Position numbers and translations under genes: made by a program. Below, one piece after another: positions 17,551-26,015 of a stretch of DNA of 32,609 bases. Below the pieces are notes generated by a model. The model ran no database searches. It had not been told where the DNA came from and worked only from the letters and a program-made list of their open reading frames with translations. Every line of letters starts with the position of its first letter. The first letter of the stretch is position 1. Source of the stretch: Synechococcaceae bacterium WB9_2_112 (lineage in GTDB: Bacteria > Cyanobacteriota > Cyanobacteriia > PCC-6307 > Cyanobiaceae); the NCBI GenBank assembly GCA_010027605.1, contig RGUW01000008.1, positions 1 through 32,609 on the forward strand, given 5' to 3'.

Positions 17551-18867
17551 TCAACCGGCCAGAAGCAACAGATTGGCGAAGGTGAGACCGTTCCAGAGAC
17601 TGTGCAGCAGGGCACTGGCGCCAAGCCGACCGCTCTGGAGACGCAACCACCCCAGGCCGAGCCCCAGCACGAACAGGGGGGCCAGTTCCCCCAGGCTGAG
17701 ATGGGCCAGGGCGAAGAACGCCGCGCTTGCCACCACGGCCGAGCCCTGCCCCCAGTGACGCGCCAGCACCGGCAGCAACACCCCTCTGAACAGGGTCTCC
17801 TCGAACAACGGGGCGAGGATCAGGGCTGTGCTGGCCAACAGCGCCAGCGCCAGCGGATTGGCGTTGGTCAGCACCATTTCGAGCAGGGGGTTGCTGCCTG
17901 CCGGATTGGGCCACAGGTGCTGGAGCACCCAGCCGGTGAGCGCCACCAAGGGCAACACCATCAACAACTGGGCCACAGCCCAGGGAACGGTCTGGCGCAG
18001 GGGAAGCCAGTGCCACTGCAACCAACCGCCCCGGGGAGCCGGTCCCCGATTGCGCAGCAAGGCAGCCAGGATCAACAGCGGGCCCAGCATCAGAACCGCA
18101 TAGAGCAGCAGCACCGACAACGCCTGTTGCAGGGGGGGGTCGGCAGCCAGAGGGCCCAGCGCACGGGTCAGCAGAGGGCCCAGCAGCAATGGCGTCACCA
18201 GCTCTCCAAGCACGACGAACCCGCCGGCCACCACCAGGGTCACATCGATGAGCGACAGCTCCGGTCCCTGCAGGGGAGGCACCGGGGCCAGGCGCCCCTG
18301 GCGCCACAGCCATAGCTGACGCAGCAGCAGCAAGCCGCCGAGCAGCATCAGAACAGCGGGTGCCAGGGTGATCACCAGCAGCCGCCGCAGCGCCGCAGCT
18401 GCCGCAACGGGCTGTGAGCACTGGGATCTGGAGCGCCCCTCAAGTTCGCACTGCAGGCGCCGCTGCAGCGGTGAGAGCTGCTGCAGCGGCGGCAGCACAC
18501 CATTGGGCAGACCCGCCAGGATCTGCCGGGCTTGCTGCGGCCGGCCCATGAGCTGTTCAAGCAGCCCCCAGGTGGTGAGCTGTGCATCGGGCAACGGGGT
18601 CTCTGCCGCGGCGGCTGAGGCGGCCAGCCGCTGCCTGAGCTGGCCCAGCGGATCACTGCCGAGCAGCGGAGAGCGCCAGGGCATGGGCAGCGCCGGCTCA
18701 GCCAGGGCTGCCAGCTCCAGTTGCCTGAGCTCGAGCGCATCGCCCACGGAGGGACGCTCAAGGCTGCCGACGAGCCCATTGAGCCAGAGCAGGCCGCACA
18801 GCAGCAGACTGATCAGGGCCAGCAGGCCCTTGGGGCTGCGCCACGTGTCGGCCGATTGGGTTCCCAT
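17551..18867 (-). CDS. CPBP-family intramembrane metalloprotease
   Basis: Start at ATG 18867 (MGTQSADTWRSPKGLL), giving 438 residues rather than the 452 of the track. There are about eight hydrophobic segments. The C-terminal third carries the CPBP (CAAX protease/bacteriocin-processing, Abi) motifs: LAPLFEETLFRGVLLP with the EExxxR box, FALAHLS with the second His, and LHSLWNG with the third. In bacteria, members process peptides or membrane proteins; in plants the related SCO4/BCM-type proteins act in plastids. The N-terminal region (residues 35-200) is an extra soluble-looking, Gln- and Leu-rich domain between two membrane helices, unlike short CPBP proteins. It is upstream of the FtsL-like gene by 46 bases. 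Confidence 0.85.
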   Translation of the reverse strand: MGTQSADTWRSPKGLLALISLLLCGLLWLNGLVGSLERPSVGDALELRQLELAALAEPALPMPWRSPLLGSDPLGQLRQRLAASAAAAETPLPDAQLTTWGLLEQLMGRPQQARQILAGLPNGVLPPLQQLSPLQRRLQCELEGRSRSQCSQPVAAAAALRRLLVITLAPAVLMLLGGLLLLRQLWLWRQGRLAPVPPLQGPELSLIDVTLVVAGGFVVLGELVTPLLLGPLLTRALGPLAADPPLQQALSVLLLYAVLMLGPLLILAALLRNRGPAPRGGWLQWHWLPLRQTVPWAVAQLLMVLPLVALTGWVLQHLWPNPAGSNPLLEMVLTNANPLALALLASTALILAPLFEETLFRGVLLPVLARHWGQGSAVVASAAFFALAHLSLGELAPLFVLGLGLGWLRLQSGRLGASALLHSLWNGLTFANLLLLAG

Positions 18868-18919
18868 CGTGCGATTCTCCACGGCCGCACCAGGCCCAGG
18901 GGCCAGCAACGCGCTCTCA

Positions 18920-18925
18920 TACAGT
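18920..18925 (+). promoter_or_regulatory. Possible -10 box for the double phosphatase gene
   Basis: TACAGT lies 23 bases before the GTG at 18949, in the 81-base divergent gap with the CPBP gene. It fits TAnnnT; no -35 is clear. Confidence 0.25.
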
Positions 18926-18948
18926 GTTGCGCCAGCAGCTGCCTGACT

Positions 18949-20277
18949 GTGTCGCTACGGCTTGTGTTGGTTCGCCACGGGCTCAGCAGCTTCAACACCG
19001 AGCAGCGGATTCAGGGTCGCGACGACTTCTCCTGTCTGACCGAAGAGGGGTTCAGGCAGGCGCGTGCCACGGGAGCAGCGCTCAAGGATCTGGCCATCGA
19101 TGCCGCCTACACCTCGCCCCTGCGACGCGCCCGTGACACCGCCGGCGCCCTGCTCGAAGCCCAGGGCCAGGGGCTGACCGCCACCCCCGAGACCCTGTTG
19201 CTCGAAATCGACCTGGAACCGTGGAGCGGACTGCTCCGCCAGGAGGTCAGGGAGCGCTTCCCAGTCGAGGAGCAGGGCTGGCGCGAGGCGCCCCAGGATC
19301 TGGTGCTCAGCCGTGCCGACGGCAGCCGTTACAACCCCCTGGCCGAGCTCATGGTCCAGGCCGGAACCTTGCACCAACAGCTGCTCGCGTCGCTGCAGGC
19401 TGATCCCGATGCACCTGCGCGCACCGTGCTGCTGGTGGGGCACAACGCCATCCTGCGGGCCCTGGTGTTGCAGCTGCTGGGCCTGCCGGCCAGCCACTTT
19501 CGCCGGCTGCGCATCGACAACGCCTCCATCTCGGTGTTCAACCTGTCAGGTGATGGCAGCGTGCAGGTTGAATCACTCAACGGCTGCGGCCACCTGGGCA
19601 GTTCTGTGCCGTCGAGGGGAACAGGGCAACGGCTGGTGCTGGTGCGCCACGGCGAGACCGACTGGAACCGTCAGGGCCGTTTTCAGGGGCAGATCGACAT
19701 CCCGCTCAATGCCAATGGCCAGGCCCAGGCCGAAGCAGCAGCCCAGGGCCTGGCCGATGTGCATCTGGATCGCGCTTACACCAGCGCCATGGCCCGTCCG
19801 CGTCAGACGGCCGAAGCGATCCTGCGTTGCCATCCGGGCGTCCCCCTGACCAGCACCCGCGGATTGGTCGAGATCGGCCATGGCCTCTGGGAGGGTCAGC
19901 TCGAGGCGGAGATCGCCGCGACCTGGCCCCAGCTGCTGGCCGACTGGAAGGTCAGACCCGAAACCGTGGCGATGCCCGAAGGCGAAACGCTGCAGCAGGT
20001 CTGGGACCGCTCGCTGCAGTGCTGGCAGACCATCGTCGCCGGGCTGCGGCCCGACGAAACGGCCTTGGTGGTGGCCCACGACGCCGTCAACAAAACAATC
20101 CTGTGCGCCCTGCTGGGGCTGTCCCCAGGCGACATCTGGGCCATCAAGCAGGGCAACGGTGGGATCACCGTCATCGACTATCCCTCCGGTCCATCCGGTG
20201 GACCGGTGGTGTCGGCCATGAATCTCACCCATCATCTTGGGGGAGTACTCGATCGCACAGCCGCCGGGGCTCTCTGA
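18949..20277 (+). CDS. Double-domain histidine phosphatase / phosphoglycerate-mutase-like protein
   Basis: The ORF track opens at 18721, but the GTG at 18949 precedes the first RHG motif by a few residues (VSLRLVLVRHGLSSFN), giving 442 residues. Two histidine-phosphatase domains follow each other: domain 1 (about 1-215) with RLVLVRHG, TSPLRRARDTA and LLVGHNAILRAL; domain 2 (about 225-420) with RLVLVRHGETDWN, TSAMARPRQTAEAI and LVVAHDAVNKTILCALL. Both keep the catalytic His in RHG, the second Arg and the second His. Cyanobacterial members are annotated as phosphoglycerate mutase, but some related enzymes are phosphoserine or general phosphatases. The substrate is therefore open. The next gene starts on the base after its stop. 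Confidence 0.9.
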   Translation: MSLRLVLVRHGLSSFNTEQRIQGRDDFSCLTEEGFRQARATGAALKDLAIDAAYTSPLRRARDTAGALLEAQGQGLTATPETLLLEIDLEPWSGLLRQEVRERFPVEEQGWREAPQDLVLSRADGSRYNPLAELMVQAGTLHQQLLASLQADPDAPARTVLLVGHNAILRALVLQLLGLPASHFRRLRIDNASISVFNLSGDGSVQVESLNGCGHLGSSVPSRGTGQRLVLVRHGETDWNRQGRFQGQIDIPLNANGQAQAEAAAQGLADVHLDRAYTSAMARPRQTAEAILRCHPGVPLTSTRGLVEIGHGLWEGQLEAEIAATWPQLLADWKVRPETVAMPEGETLQQVWDRSLQCWQTIVAGLRPDETALVVAHDAVNKTILCALLGLSPGDIWAIKQGNGGITVIDYPSGPSGGPVVSAMNLTHHLGGVLDRTAAGAL

Positions 20278-21597
20278 GTGCCCCGCGCAGGGCGACCAGC
20301 CGACGACCCGCCGCCGATGCCCCCAGCGCCGCTCTGGCTTCAGAACCTCACCCTTGTGCGGGGGCCTGATCAAACCGATGCCAACGCCGAGGCCCTGCTG
20401 GGTCACGATGGCGCGCTGCTGGCCCTTGATCAGGACGCCGCCCATCGGGCCAGAGGCCTGGGTCTGAGCCCGATCCAGACCCCCGGATGGGTGCTGGGCC
20501 CCAGCCTGGTGGATCCCCACAGCGTTCTGGAGAACCCCCTGCTGGGACGGGCCGAGACCCTCACCAGCCTGACGCAGGCGGCCGCCCAGGGGGGCTACGG
20601 CCAAGTGGCCCTCCTGCCCTGGGGCGAGCCCCCCCGTGACCACCCCGATCGCCTGCAGCTGCCCAGCCCGGCCATGGGCACCCAGGTGCACCTCTGGGGC
20701 AGCCTGGATCGCAGCGGCGAGGGTCAGGCGTTGTCGCTGCACAGCGAGCTGCTGGCCGCCGGTGCTGTCGGTCTGGCCACGGGAGCCGTGCTGCCGGATT
20801 CAGTGCTGCTGGAGCGCAGCCTGCAACTGGGCGAACTAGGCGATCACCCGCTGCTGCTGGCTCCCCGCTGCCGAAGTCTGGCCGCAGGCGGCCTGGTGCG
20901 CCAGCGGGTCGAGGCGCTCCGCGGCGGCTGGCCAGCCGATCCGAGCTGCAGTGAGACGCTGCCCCTCGCCACCCTGCTCAACCTGCAACAGACCCATCCG
21001 CAGCGCCGACTGGTGGCCATGAACCTGTCCACCGCCGAGGCCGTTGCAGCGCTGCGCAGCAGCGCGATCAGGCCCCAGGCCACGGTGCACTGGTGGCAAC
21101 TCGTCACTGACAGCGGCCGGCTGCATCCCACGGCCGGGGGCTGGAGGCTCGAGCCGCCCCTGGGTGGACCTGGCGATCGACAGGCCCTGGTGGACGCCCT
21201 CGCCGATGGACTGATCACCGCGGTGGCCGTGCACCACCAGGCGCTCGATGCCGAAGAACAGCTGCTGCCGATCGACCAACGCCGTGCCGGTCTGGCTGGC
21301 CACGGCATCGCCCTGCCCCTGCTCTGGCAGGCCCTGGTGGTGGAGCAGGGCTGGTCGCTGCAGCAACTCTGGCAAGCCCTCTGCTGGGGGCCAAGCCGCG
21401 TGCTGGGGCAGCCCCCCGAGCGGCTCAGGAGCGGCACACGCCGTTGGCTGCTGTTTGACCCTGAGGCGCGCTGGTGCTGGAGCAGCCAGCAGGGTCACTC
21501 CCTGGCCGCCAATCAACCCCTGAGCGACGGCACAACCGTGTGCGGCAGGGTGCGGGCCTGCGGGACGCTGGCACCCGGCGCGTGGCGGCTCAACTGA
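20278..21597 (+). CDS. Dihydroorotase-like protein with degenerate active site
   Basis: This 439-residue protein has the overall layout of class I dihydroorotases (PyrC/AllB-type TIM barrels): LWLQNLTLVRG, GWVLGPSLVDPH, AETLTSLTQAAAQGGYGQVALLPW and LSTAEAVAALRS. The metal-binding motif usually DxHxH reads DPHSVLENP, so the second His is missing, and the expected carboxylated Lys region and TDHAPH motif are not seen. It is probably catalytically inactive, like PyrX-type pseudo-dihydroorotases that support aspartate carbamoyltransferase. The GTG start directly follows the phosphatase stop, so the two are coupled. The functional role is inferred, not shown. Confidence 0.78.
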   Translation: MPRAGRPADDPPPMPPAPLWLQNLTLVRGPDQTDANAEALLGHDGALLALDQDAAHRARGLGLSPIQTPGWVLGPSLVDPHSVLENPLLGRAETLTSLTQAAAQGGYGQVALLPWGEPPRDHPDRLQLPSPAMGTQVHLWGSLDRSGEGQALSLHSELLAAGAVGLATGAVLPDSVLLERSLQLGELGDHPLLLAPRCRSLAAGGLVRQRVEALRGGWPADPSCSETLPLATLLNLQQTHPQRRLVAMNLSTAEAVAALRSSAIRPQATVHWWQLVTDSGRLHPTAGGWRLEPPLGGPGDRQALVDALADGLITAVAVHHQALDAEEQLLPIDQRRAGLAGHGIALPLLWQALVVEQGWSLQQLWQALCWGPSRVLGQPPERLRSGTRRWLLFDPEARWCWSSQQGHSLAANQPLSDGTTVCGRVRACGTLAPGAWRLN

Positions 21598-21621
21598 ACC
21601 GTCTGCCCCTTTCAGCGGGGC

Positions 21622-22317
21622 TCAGAGCTGTCCGGCACGATCAAAGGGGAACAGGCGCCAGAACGCCCGTCCAAGGATCTGCTCATCGGGTAGAAACGGA
21701 CCACCAGGCCAGAAGCGGGCATCCCAGCTGTTGGCGCGGTTGTCGCCCAGCACCACCACATGGGCCGCCGGCACCACGACATCGAGGGTCTTGCAGCCGC
21801 TGAGGCTGCTGCCGTCGTAGGGGCAGAACCGGGTCACGTAGGGCTCCCGCAGGGGTTGACCATTGATGGTCACCCGGCCGGTGGGGTCGACGCTGATGCG
21901 TTCGCCCGGCAAGGCGACCACACGCTTGATGAACGCGTCGCAGGCTGGGTTGCTGAACCCGGGAATCTTGTTGACCAGTGGAATGTTGCTCGGCAGGCAT
22001 TCGAGCGCACTGACCCTGCGGCCGCCCGACAGCACCGGATCAAACGCATGGGGAGCGTGGAAGACCACGATCTCGCCACGGCGCGGCAACCGGGTCCGAT
22101 AGCTCAGCTTTTCCACCAGCAAGCGATCCTGGATCTGCAGCCCCGGCAGCATCGAACCCGAGGGGATGTAACGGGCCTCCACCAGGACATGGCGAATACC
22201 CAGGGCGACCCCCAGGGTGATCAGCACGGTGCGCCAGAAGGGCCAGGCGCTCTCGTTGGCCTGCGCACCTGCAGAGCCGTCAGCCGATGGAGGTGGGTCG
22301 CCGCTGAGGTCAGCCAA
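21622..22317 (-). CDS. lepB: Signal peptidase I
   Basis: This 231-residue protein is a type I signal peptidase. It has an N-terminal membrane helix (about 30-46, TVLITLGVALGIRHVLV), the serine nucleophile in IPSGSMLPGL, the general-base Lys in FIKRVVALPGERI, and VVVLGDNRANSWDARFWPGG as box E. It removes signal peptides from exported proteins at the periplasmic or luminal face. The first 25 residues are a Ser/Gly/Ala-rich cytoplasmic lead. It is transcribed toward the dihydroorotase-like gene and away from the 507-residue membrane protein. Confidence 0.95.
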   Translation of the reverse strand: MADLSGDPPPSADGSAGAQANESAWPFWRTVLITLGVALGIRHVLVEARYIPSGSMLPGLQIQDRLLVEKLSYRTRLPRRGEIVVFHAPHAFDPVLSGGRRVSALECLPSNIPLVNKIPGFSNPACDAFIKRVVALPGERISVDPTGRVTINGQPLREPYVTRFCPYDGSSLSGCKTLDVVVPAAHVVVLGDNRANSWDARFWPGGPFLPDEQILGRAFWRLFPFDRAGQL

Positions 22318-22379
22318 AGAAAGGGCCGCTGCTTGAAAGGGAAGACGGCAGATTAGGCAGGCATCGCCCCTTCGCCGCC

Positions 22380-23903
22380 ATGGCCCGACCGCGTTGGCAT
22401 GGGTTTCGCCCCACCCCGCGCCATGGTCTGGTGCTGGCCTGGGATCGGTTTGTGGCGATCTGGGCCGGCATCAATCTGCTCTGGGTGGCCTTCGATCTGA
22501 GTTATGTGCCACTGCGCAGCTTCTGGCTGCAGCGCAACCTCTATCCGCTGCCAGGCACCCCCGTGGTGCTCAGTCTGGACTTCATGCCCGATGTGACCCC
22601 CTGGATCGATCCGATCAAGGGAATCGAGCCCCACCGCGAAACCCAGGCCTATCTGAGGCAGTTTGAGGCGCTCGAACAGGCGATGGCGCCAGCGCCGGTG
22701 GGCCCCCTGACCCCCAGGCAGCGTCAGCTGCTGGCACGTCAGGCCGAGCTCACCATCGCCATGGTCGAGAGCAATCCCTTTCTGGCCTCGAACGCTGCTG
22801 GCACGCTCGAGAAGATCAAGAACCGACTCAGGGAACGGGCCGATCGCGATTCATCCAAGGCAGCGGCAGCACGGCTCCTCAGTGAACCCTGGCTGCGCCG
22901 ACAGGGCTGGGAGCAGGAGCGACGCTTCTGGCGCCAGCAGGTCCTGCCGCTGGTGGCGACCAATTACTGGCGCTCCATCGACGAGAACGGACGCCCCACC
23001 GACCATGTGTGGCGCCTCGATCTGGTGCTGTTTCAGAGCGTGTTCGCGCTCGACATCCTGCTGCGGGTGATTCGCCTGCGCCGGCGGTTGCCCGGCCTGA
23101 GCTGGCGCGATGCGATCCTGCGGCGCTGGATCGACCTGCCTCTGCTGTTGCCGTTCTGGCGTTGGCTGCGGCTGCTGCCCACCGTGGAACGACTGCAGAC
23201 CAGCGGACTGATCAACATCGAACCACTGCGCGCGGTGATCAGCCGTGCGGTGGTGGCCCTGCTCGCCCTGGAGCTGTTCGAGGTGCTGGCCCTGCAGCTG
23301 CTCGATGGCACCCAGTCGCTGCTGCGCTCACGGGACTGGCCCCGTCGGATCCGCGCCCTGCGCAGCCACCAGAGTGTCAGCAGCGGTCAGGATCAGGAGC
23401 TGGTGGCCCTGCTGCGCATCTGGGCCCCGCTGCTGCTGAGCCAGGTGGCTCCCCGCCTGGCACCCGAACTGCAGGGACTGCTGGCCTACAGCCTCAGGCA
23501 AAGCCTCGAGGGGGCGATGGTGCCGCCACCCCTGCGCCAGCTGCAACCGCTGCTGCAGCTTGAATCAGGGTTGAGCCGGCAACTGGCCAGCGCCATGACC
23601 CGCAACCTGCTGGATCTCTCGCGCAGCACCGGCAAGCAACTGGGACGCACCGACACCGCCCAGCTGGAGCTGCTGCAGCGCACCATCGACCGGTTCTGGG
23701 AGGAGCTGGCCGACGCCCTCGACAACGGACCCGTGCTGAGCCAGACCCAGGAGTTGCTCAGTGCCCTGCTTGAAAGCGTGAAGGGCACCTACCTGAGCCA
23801 GATCAGCCGCTCGGGTGTGGCCTCGCTGATCGAAGAACTGGACCTGCTGATGGCCCGAAACACCGGGCTCAGTCAAGAAGAGCCTGCCACTCCTCAGGCT
23901 TGA
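22380..23903 (+). CDS. Multi-pass membrane protein of unknown function
   Basis: This 507-residue protein was not recognised. The N-terminus has one hydrophobic segment (about 18-45, AWDRFVAIWAGINLLWVAF) followed by a polar region of about 150 residues with Arg/Glu/Gln-rich helices. The middle holds three more hydrophobic segments (about residues 215-235, DLVLFQSVFALDILLRVIRL; 250-270, IDLPLLLPFWRWLRLL; 285-310, AVISRAVVALLALELFEVLALQLL). A long C-terminal helical domain (about 330-500) is rich in Leu, Gln and Arg, with coiled-coil-like stretches. The Arg/Leu pattern of the middle segments is loosely like voltage-gated channel S4-S5 regions, but no selectivity filter is seen. It starts 62 bases from lepB, divergently, and overlaps the ArsC-like gene by 35 bases. 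Confidence 0.8.
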   Translation: MARPRWHGFRPTPRHGLVLAWDRFVAIWAGINLLWVAFDLSYVPLRSFWLQRNLYPLPGTPVVLSLDFMPDVTPWIDPIKGIEPHRETQAYLRQFEALEQAMAPAPVGPLTPRQRQLLARQAELTIAMVESNPFLASNAAGTLEKIKNRLRERADRDSSKAAAARLLSEPWLRRQGWEQERRFWRQQVLPLVATNYWRSIDENGRPTDHVWRLDLVLFQSVFALDILLRVIRLRRRLPGLSWRDAILRRWIDLPLLLPFWRWLRLLPTVERLQTSGLINIEPLRAVISRAVVALLALELFEVLALQLLDGTQSLLRSRDWPRRIRALRSHQSVSSGQDQELVALLRIWAPLLLSQVAPRLAPELQGLLAYSLRQSLEGAMVPPPLRQLQPLLQLESGLSRQLASAMTRNLLDLSRSTGKQLGRTDTAQLELLQRTIDRFWEELADALDNGPVLSQTQELLSALLESVKGTYLSQISRSGVASLIEELDLLMARNTGLSQEEPATPQA

Positions 23904-24225
23904 ACCCGGTGAGCACCCGCGGCTGGCCCTTGGGGTCTGCAGCGATCAGCACGGGTCGCTTGATCAGACGGCCGTCGCCAGCCAGTGCCGCCAGCAGCTG
24001 GTCGTCGTCGAGGGCAGCCACAGCTGCCGCACCCAGAGCCCTGTAGCTCTGACCGCTGGTGTTCAACAGACGCTTGCGCCCCAGCTGCTCAAGGGCCAGC
24101 TTGAGCTCGCTGAGGGTGGGGGGCTGGGTGGTGATGTCGATCACCTCAGCCGCCAGTTGCTGGGCTCCCAACCAGGCCAGGGCCTTGCGGCAGGTGCTGC
24201 AGGACCGATAGCTGTAGAGCTTCAA
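23869..24225 (-). CDS. ArsC/Spx-family thioredoxin-fold protein
   Basis: This 118-residue protein has the ArsC/Spx/MgsR layout: MKLYSYRSCSTCRKALAWL with a CxxC pair at residues 9-12, a TQPPTLSEL turn, the LLNTSGQSYRALG segment, LIKRPVLIAADPKG with the conserved Arg-Pro, and TGFKPEEWQALL at the end. Members are arsenate reductases, or Spx-like regulators that bind RNA polymerase in Firmicutes. In cyanobacteria these small proteins are mostly uncharacterised; the CxxC suggests redox sensing. It converges on the membrane protein gene (35-base overlap) and follows the ferredoxin gene after 8 bases, so they are probably cotranscribed. Confidence 0.88.
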   Translation of the reverse strand: MKLYSYRSCSTCRKALAWLGAQQLAAEVIDITTQPPTLSELKLALEQLGRKRLLNTSGQSYRALGAAAVAALDDDQLLAALAGDGRLIKRPVLIAADPKGQPRVLTGFKPEEWQALLD

Positions 24226-24233
24226 GGCCCCGC

Positions 24234-24593
24234 TCAGCGCCCGACGAGAGACTTGAGCGCTCCGATCAGGCTGTTGGACCCTTTACCGACGGCCTCGGCC
24301 GGGCGGGTACGGACGGTCACATCACCGTTGACGGTGGTGCGGCAGCTGAGGCGGTAATTGGCCGGGCGATCGGCCAGGTAGACCTCCTCCACATCGGAGC
24401 GGGGGGAGAGGTTCTGCATGCCCTCAACCACCTCCATCACACAGGTGCCGCACTGACCCAGGCCACCGCAGTTGTTGAGGTTGTTGAGGCCCTTGTAGGG
24501 ATTGACGCCGGCGTCGAGGGCTGCTTTGCGCAGATTGGCACCCTCGATGCAGCCGACTTGCTGACCTTCCTGCTCGAAACGGATGGTGGGCAC
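24234..24593 (-). CDS. [2Fe-2S] ferredoxin with C-x5-C-x2-C cluster motif
   Basis: This 119-residue protein has an N-terminal beta-grasp ferredoxin fold (MPTIRFEQEGQQVGCIEGANLRKAALDAG) with the cluster Cys in NCGGLGQCGTC and a distal Cys in YRLSCRTTV. The spacing between the first two cluster Cys is five residues, as in adrenodoxin-like ferredoxins, rather than the four of the photosynthetic plant-type PetF (CxxxxC). It is therefore probably not the main photosystem I acceptor. The last 20 residues (AEAVGKGSNSLIGALKSLVGR) form a possibly amphipathic tail. Upstream of the ArsC-like gene on the same strand. The physiological partner is unknown. Confidence 0.9.
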   Translation of the reverse strand: MPTIRFEQEGQQVGCIEGANLRKAALDAGVNPYKGLNNLNNCGGLGQCGTCVMEVVEGMQNLSPRSDVEEVYLADRPANYRLSCRTTVNGDVTVRTRPAEAVGKGSNSLIGALKSLVGR

Positions 24594-24722
24594 GGCTGCT
24601 ATCGGGGGAACGGGCGCCGCCCAACTTAAGCCACCCGGGCCTCACTCCAGGCCCCGAGCCACCGCGGTCGCAATCATCAGCTGCAATCCGGCGTGGCCAT
24701 CAGCGGGGTTCGGCCCTGCCGA

Positions 24723-24728
24723 TAGCGT
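24723..24728 (+). promoter_or_regulatory. Possible -10 box for the methyltransferase gene
   Basis: TAGCGT lies 15 bases before the ATG at 24744 and fits TAnnnT. The leader would be very short. No -35 is clear. Confidence 0.3.
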
Positions 24729-24743
24729 GACGACAACGCATGG

Positions 24744-25442
24744 ATGCAACCGGTGTCTGCCTCGACCCCAGGCCGTTATGACCTGATTGTTCAACAGTTG
24801 GTGCCCGGCTACGCCAGCCTGGCCCGCCTGGCGGTGGCGCTGTTGTCGGCATCGCCCCTCGCAGGTGCCAACGGGGCCTCGGTGCTGGTCGCGGGCTGCG
24901 GCACTGGCGCCGAGCTGTTGGAAGCCAGGGCGCAGCGCCCCGACTGGCACCTGCTGGCGATCGATCCGTCGGCCGCCATGCTGGAGGCGGCCCAGCAGCG
25001 CCTGGCCGAAGTCAGCCCGGCAACAACAGGGACTCCGATCACCTGGCAGCAGACGACGGTCGAAGCCCTCGATGCCGATCAAAGTCTCGATGGTGCCCTC
25101 TCGGTGCTGGTGATGCAGTCGCTGCCCGATGACGGCACCAAGCTCGCCTTTCTGACCGCCCTGGCCAGGGCGCTGCGACCAGGCGGCCAGCTTGTGCTGG
25201 TCGACCTGATGGCGCCCGAACGTTCGCCACTGCAGCAGCAGGTCGACGCGGCCTGGGTCGGGTTTCAGAGAGCCAGCGGGGTGACCGTGGCCGAAGCCGC
25301 CGTGACAGGCCTCACCCAGGGGGTCCACCCGATCGGTGGCAGCCGCTTGGCCGCCCTGGTCGAAGCGGCGGGCTTCAGCGATCCCGCCCCGATCTTTCAG
25401 GCGCTCAACGTGCAGGGCTATCTGCTGCAGAAGCTCCCCTGA
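24744..25442 (+). CDS. Class I SAM-dependent methyltransferase
   Basis: This 232-residue protein has motif I as VLVAGCGTGAELLEA (residues about 47-61), the acidic strand end LLAIDPSAAMLEAAQQRL, motif IV-like LDGALSVLVMQSL and the post-motif LRPGGQLVLVDLMAPE. The N-terminus (GRYDLIVQQLVPGYASLARLAVALL) is typical of a family often acting on small molecules. The substrate is unknown. The ATG at 24744 was taken; an ATG four bases upstream lies in another frame. A hairpin follows the stop. The gene is divergent from the ferredoxin gene. Confidence 0.82.
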   Translation: MQPVSASTPGRYDLIVQQLVPGYASLARLAVALLSASPLAGANGASVLVAGCGTGAELLEARAQRPDWHLLAIDPSAAMLEAAQQRLAEVSPATTGTPITWQQTTVEALDADQSLDGALSVLVMQSLPDDGTKLAFLTALARALRPGGQLVLVDLMAPERSPLQQQVDAAWVGFQRASGVTVAEAAVTGLTQGVHPIGGSRLAALVEAAGFSDPAPIFQALNVQGYLLQKLP

Positions 25443-25452
25443 TTCCACCAGC

Positions 25453-25469
25453 GAGCCCTGCGTGGGCTC
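25453..25469 (+). terminator. Short hairpin after the methyltransferase gene
   Basis: GAGCCC and GGGCTC form a perfect 6-bp stem with a 5-base loop, 11 bases after the stop. The following bases are only moderately T-rich (GGCGTTCGTCATT), so this is a weak terminator candidate. Confidence 0.4.
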
Positions 25470-25552
25470 AGGCGTTCGTCATTCCCGTGGGTGGTGACCC
25501 GGCTTGGTGATGGGAGGCGGTCATGGGGCCTTGGGATGACGCTCAACCTGTA

Positions 25553-25909
25553 TCAATTCGGCCGTCGGCGCCGTTCGTCGACAGCTGTTGTTGCCGACCA
25601 GGCACTGGTGATGCGTGCCGATGGCGCCGGGTCGGCGGCACTGGCAGGCAGGGGATCGGGGAAGCCGAGCGGCTGCCGACCGCCCAACACCGTGGCCAGC
25701 GGAACCACCACGGTGGCCATGGCGATCACAGGGCCCAGCATCCAGGGCAGCAGCTGGGCTTCGACGGGGCCCCTACTGTGGGGGACCTCACCGGACTCAG
25801 GGCTCTGCTCCTGGAGGGTCTTGCCGCTCGCGTCACGTGCAGCGACGGCCTTCGTGGAAGTCGACGACCTTGTCGCAGAAGCCGAGATCAGGGACTGATC
25901 AGATGCCAA
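25553..25909 (-). CDS. Possible small membrane protein, unknown
   Basis: This is a 118-residue ORF in the 580-base stretch between the methyltransferase and the DNA-binding protein genes. It has one good membrane helix (about 55-76, LLPWMLGPVIAMATVVVPLATVL), a Ser/Thr-rich N-terminus and a Pro/Ala-rich C-terminus. Third codon positions are mostly G or C in the hydrophobic half, as in the neighbouring genes, which supports coding. No family was recognised. The start is uncertain: the first 50 residues are of low complexity, so translation may begin further in. Confidence 0.5.
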   Translation of the reverse strand: MASDQSLISASATRSSTSTKAVAARDASGKTLQEQSPESGEVPHSRGPVEAQLLPWMLGPVIAMATVVVPLATVLGGRQPLGFPDPLPASAADPAPSARITSAWSATTAVDERRRRPN

Positions 25910-25983
25910 GTGGTGCGTTTCGGTGCTTGTGCAACGGCCGCCGTGATCGGTCTGGCCTCATTGGTGTGATCAGCACGCTACAG

Positions 25984-26015
25984 CAAAAGAGCTGGACTTT
26001 TCTGATCAGTCCAGC
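25984..26015 (-). terminator. Intrinsic terminator after the DNA-binding protein gene
   Basis: On the minus strand, GCTGGACT and AGTCCAGC form a perfect 8-bp stem (25991-26015) with a 9-base loop, followed by TCTTTTGCTG. It begins 8 bases after the stop at 26023 and is the best rho-independent-type terminator in the window. Confidence 0.75.
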
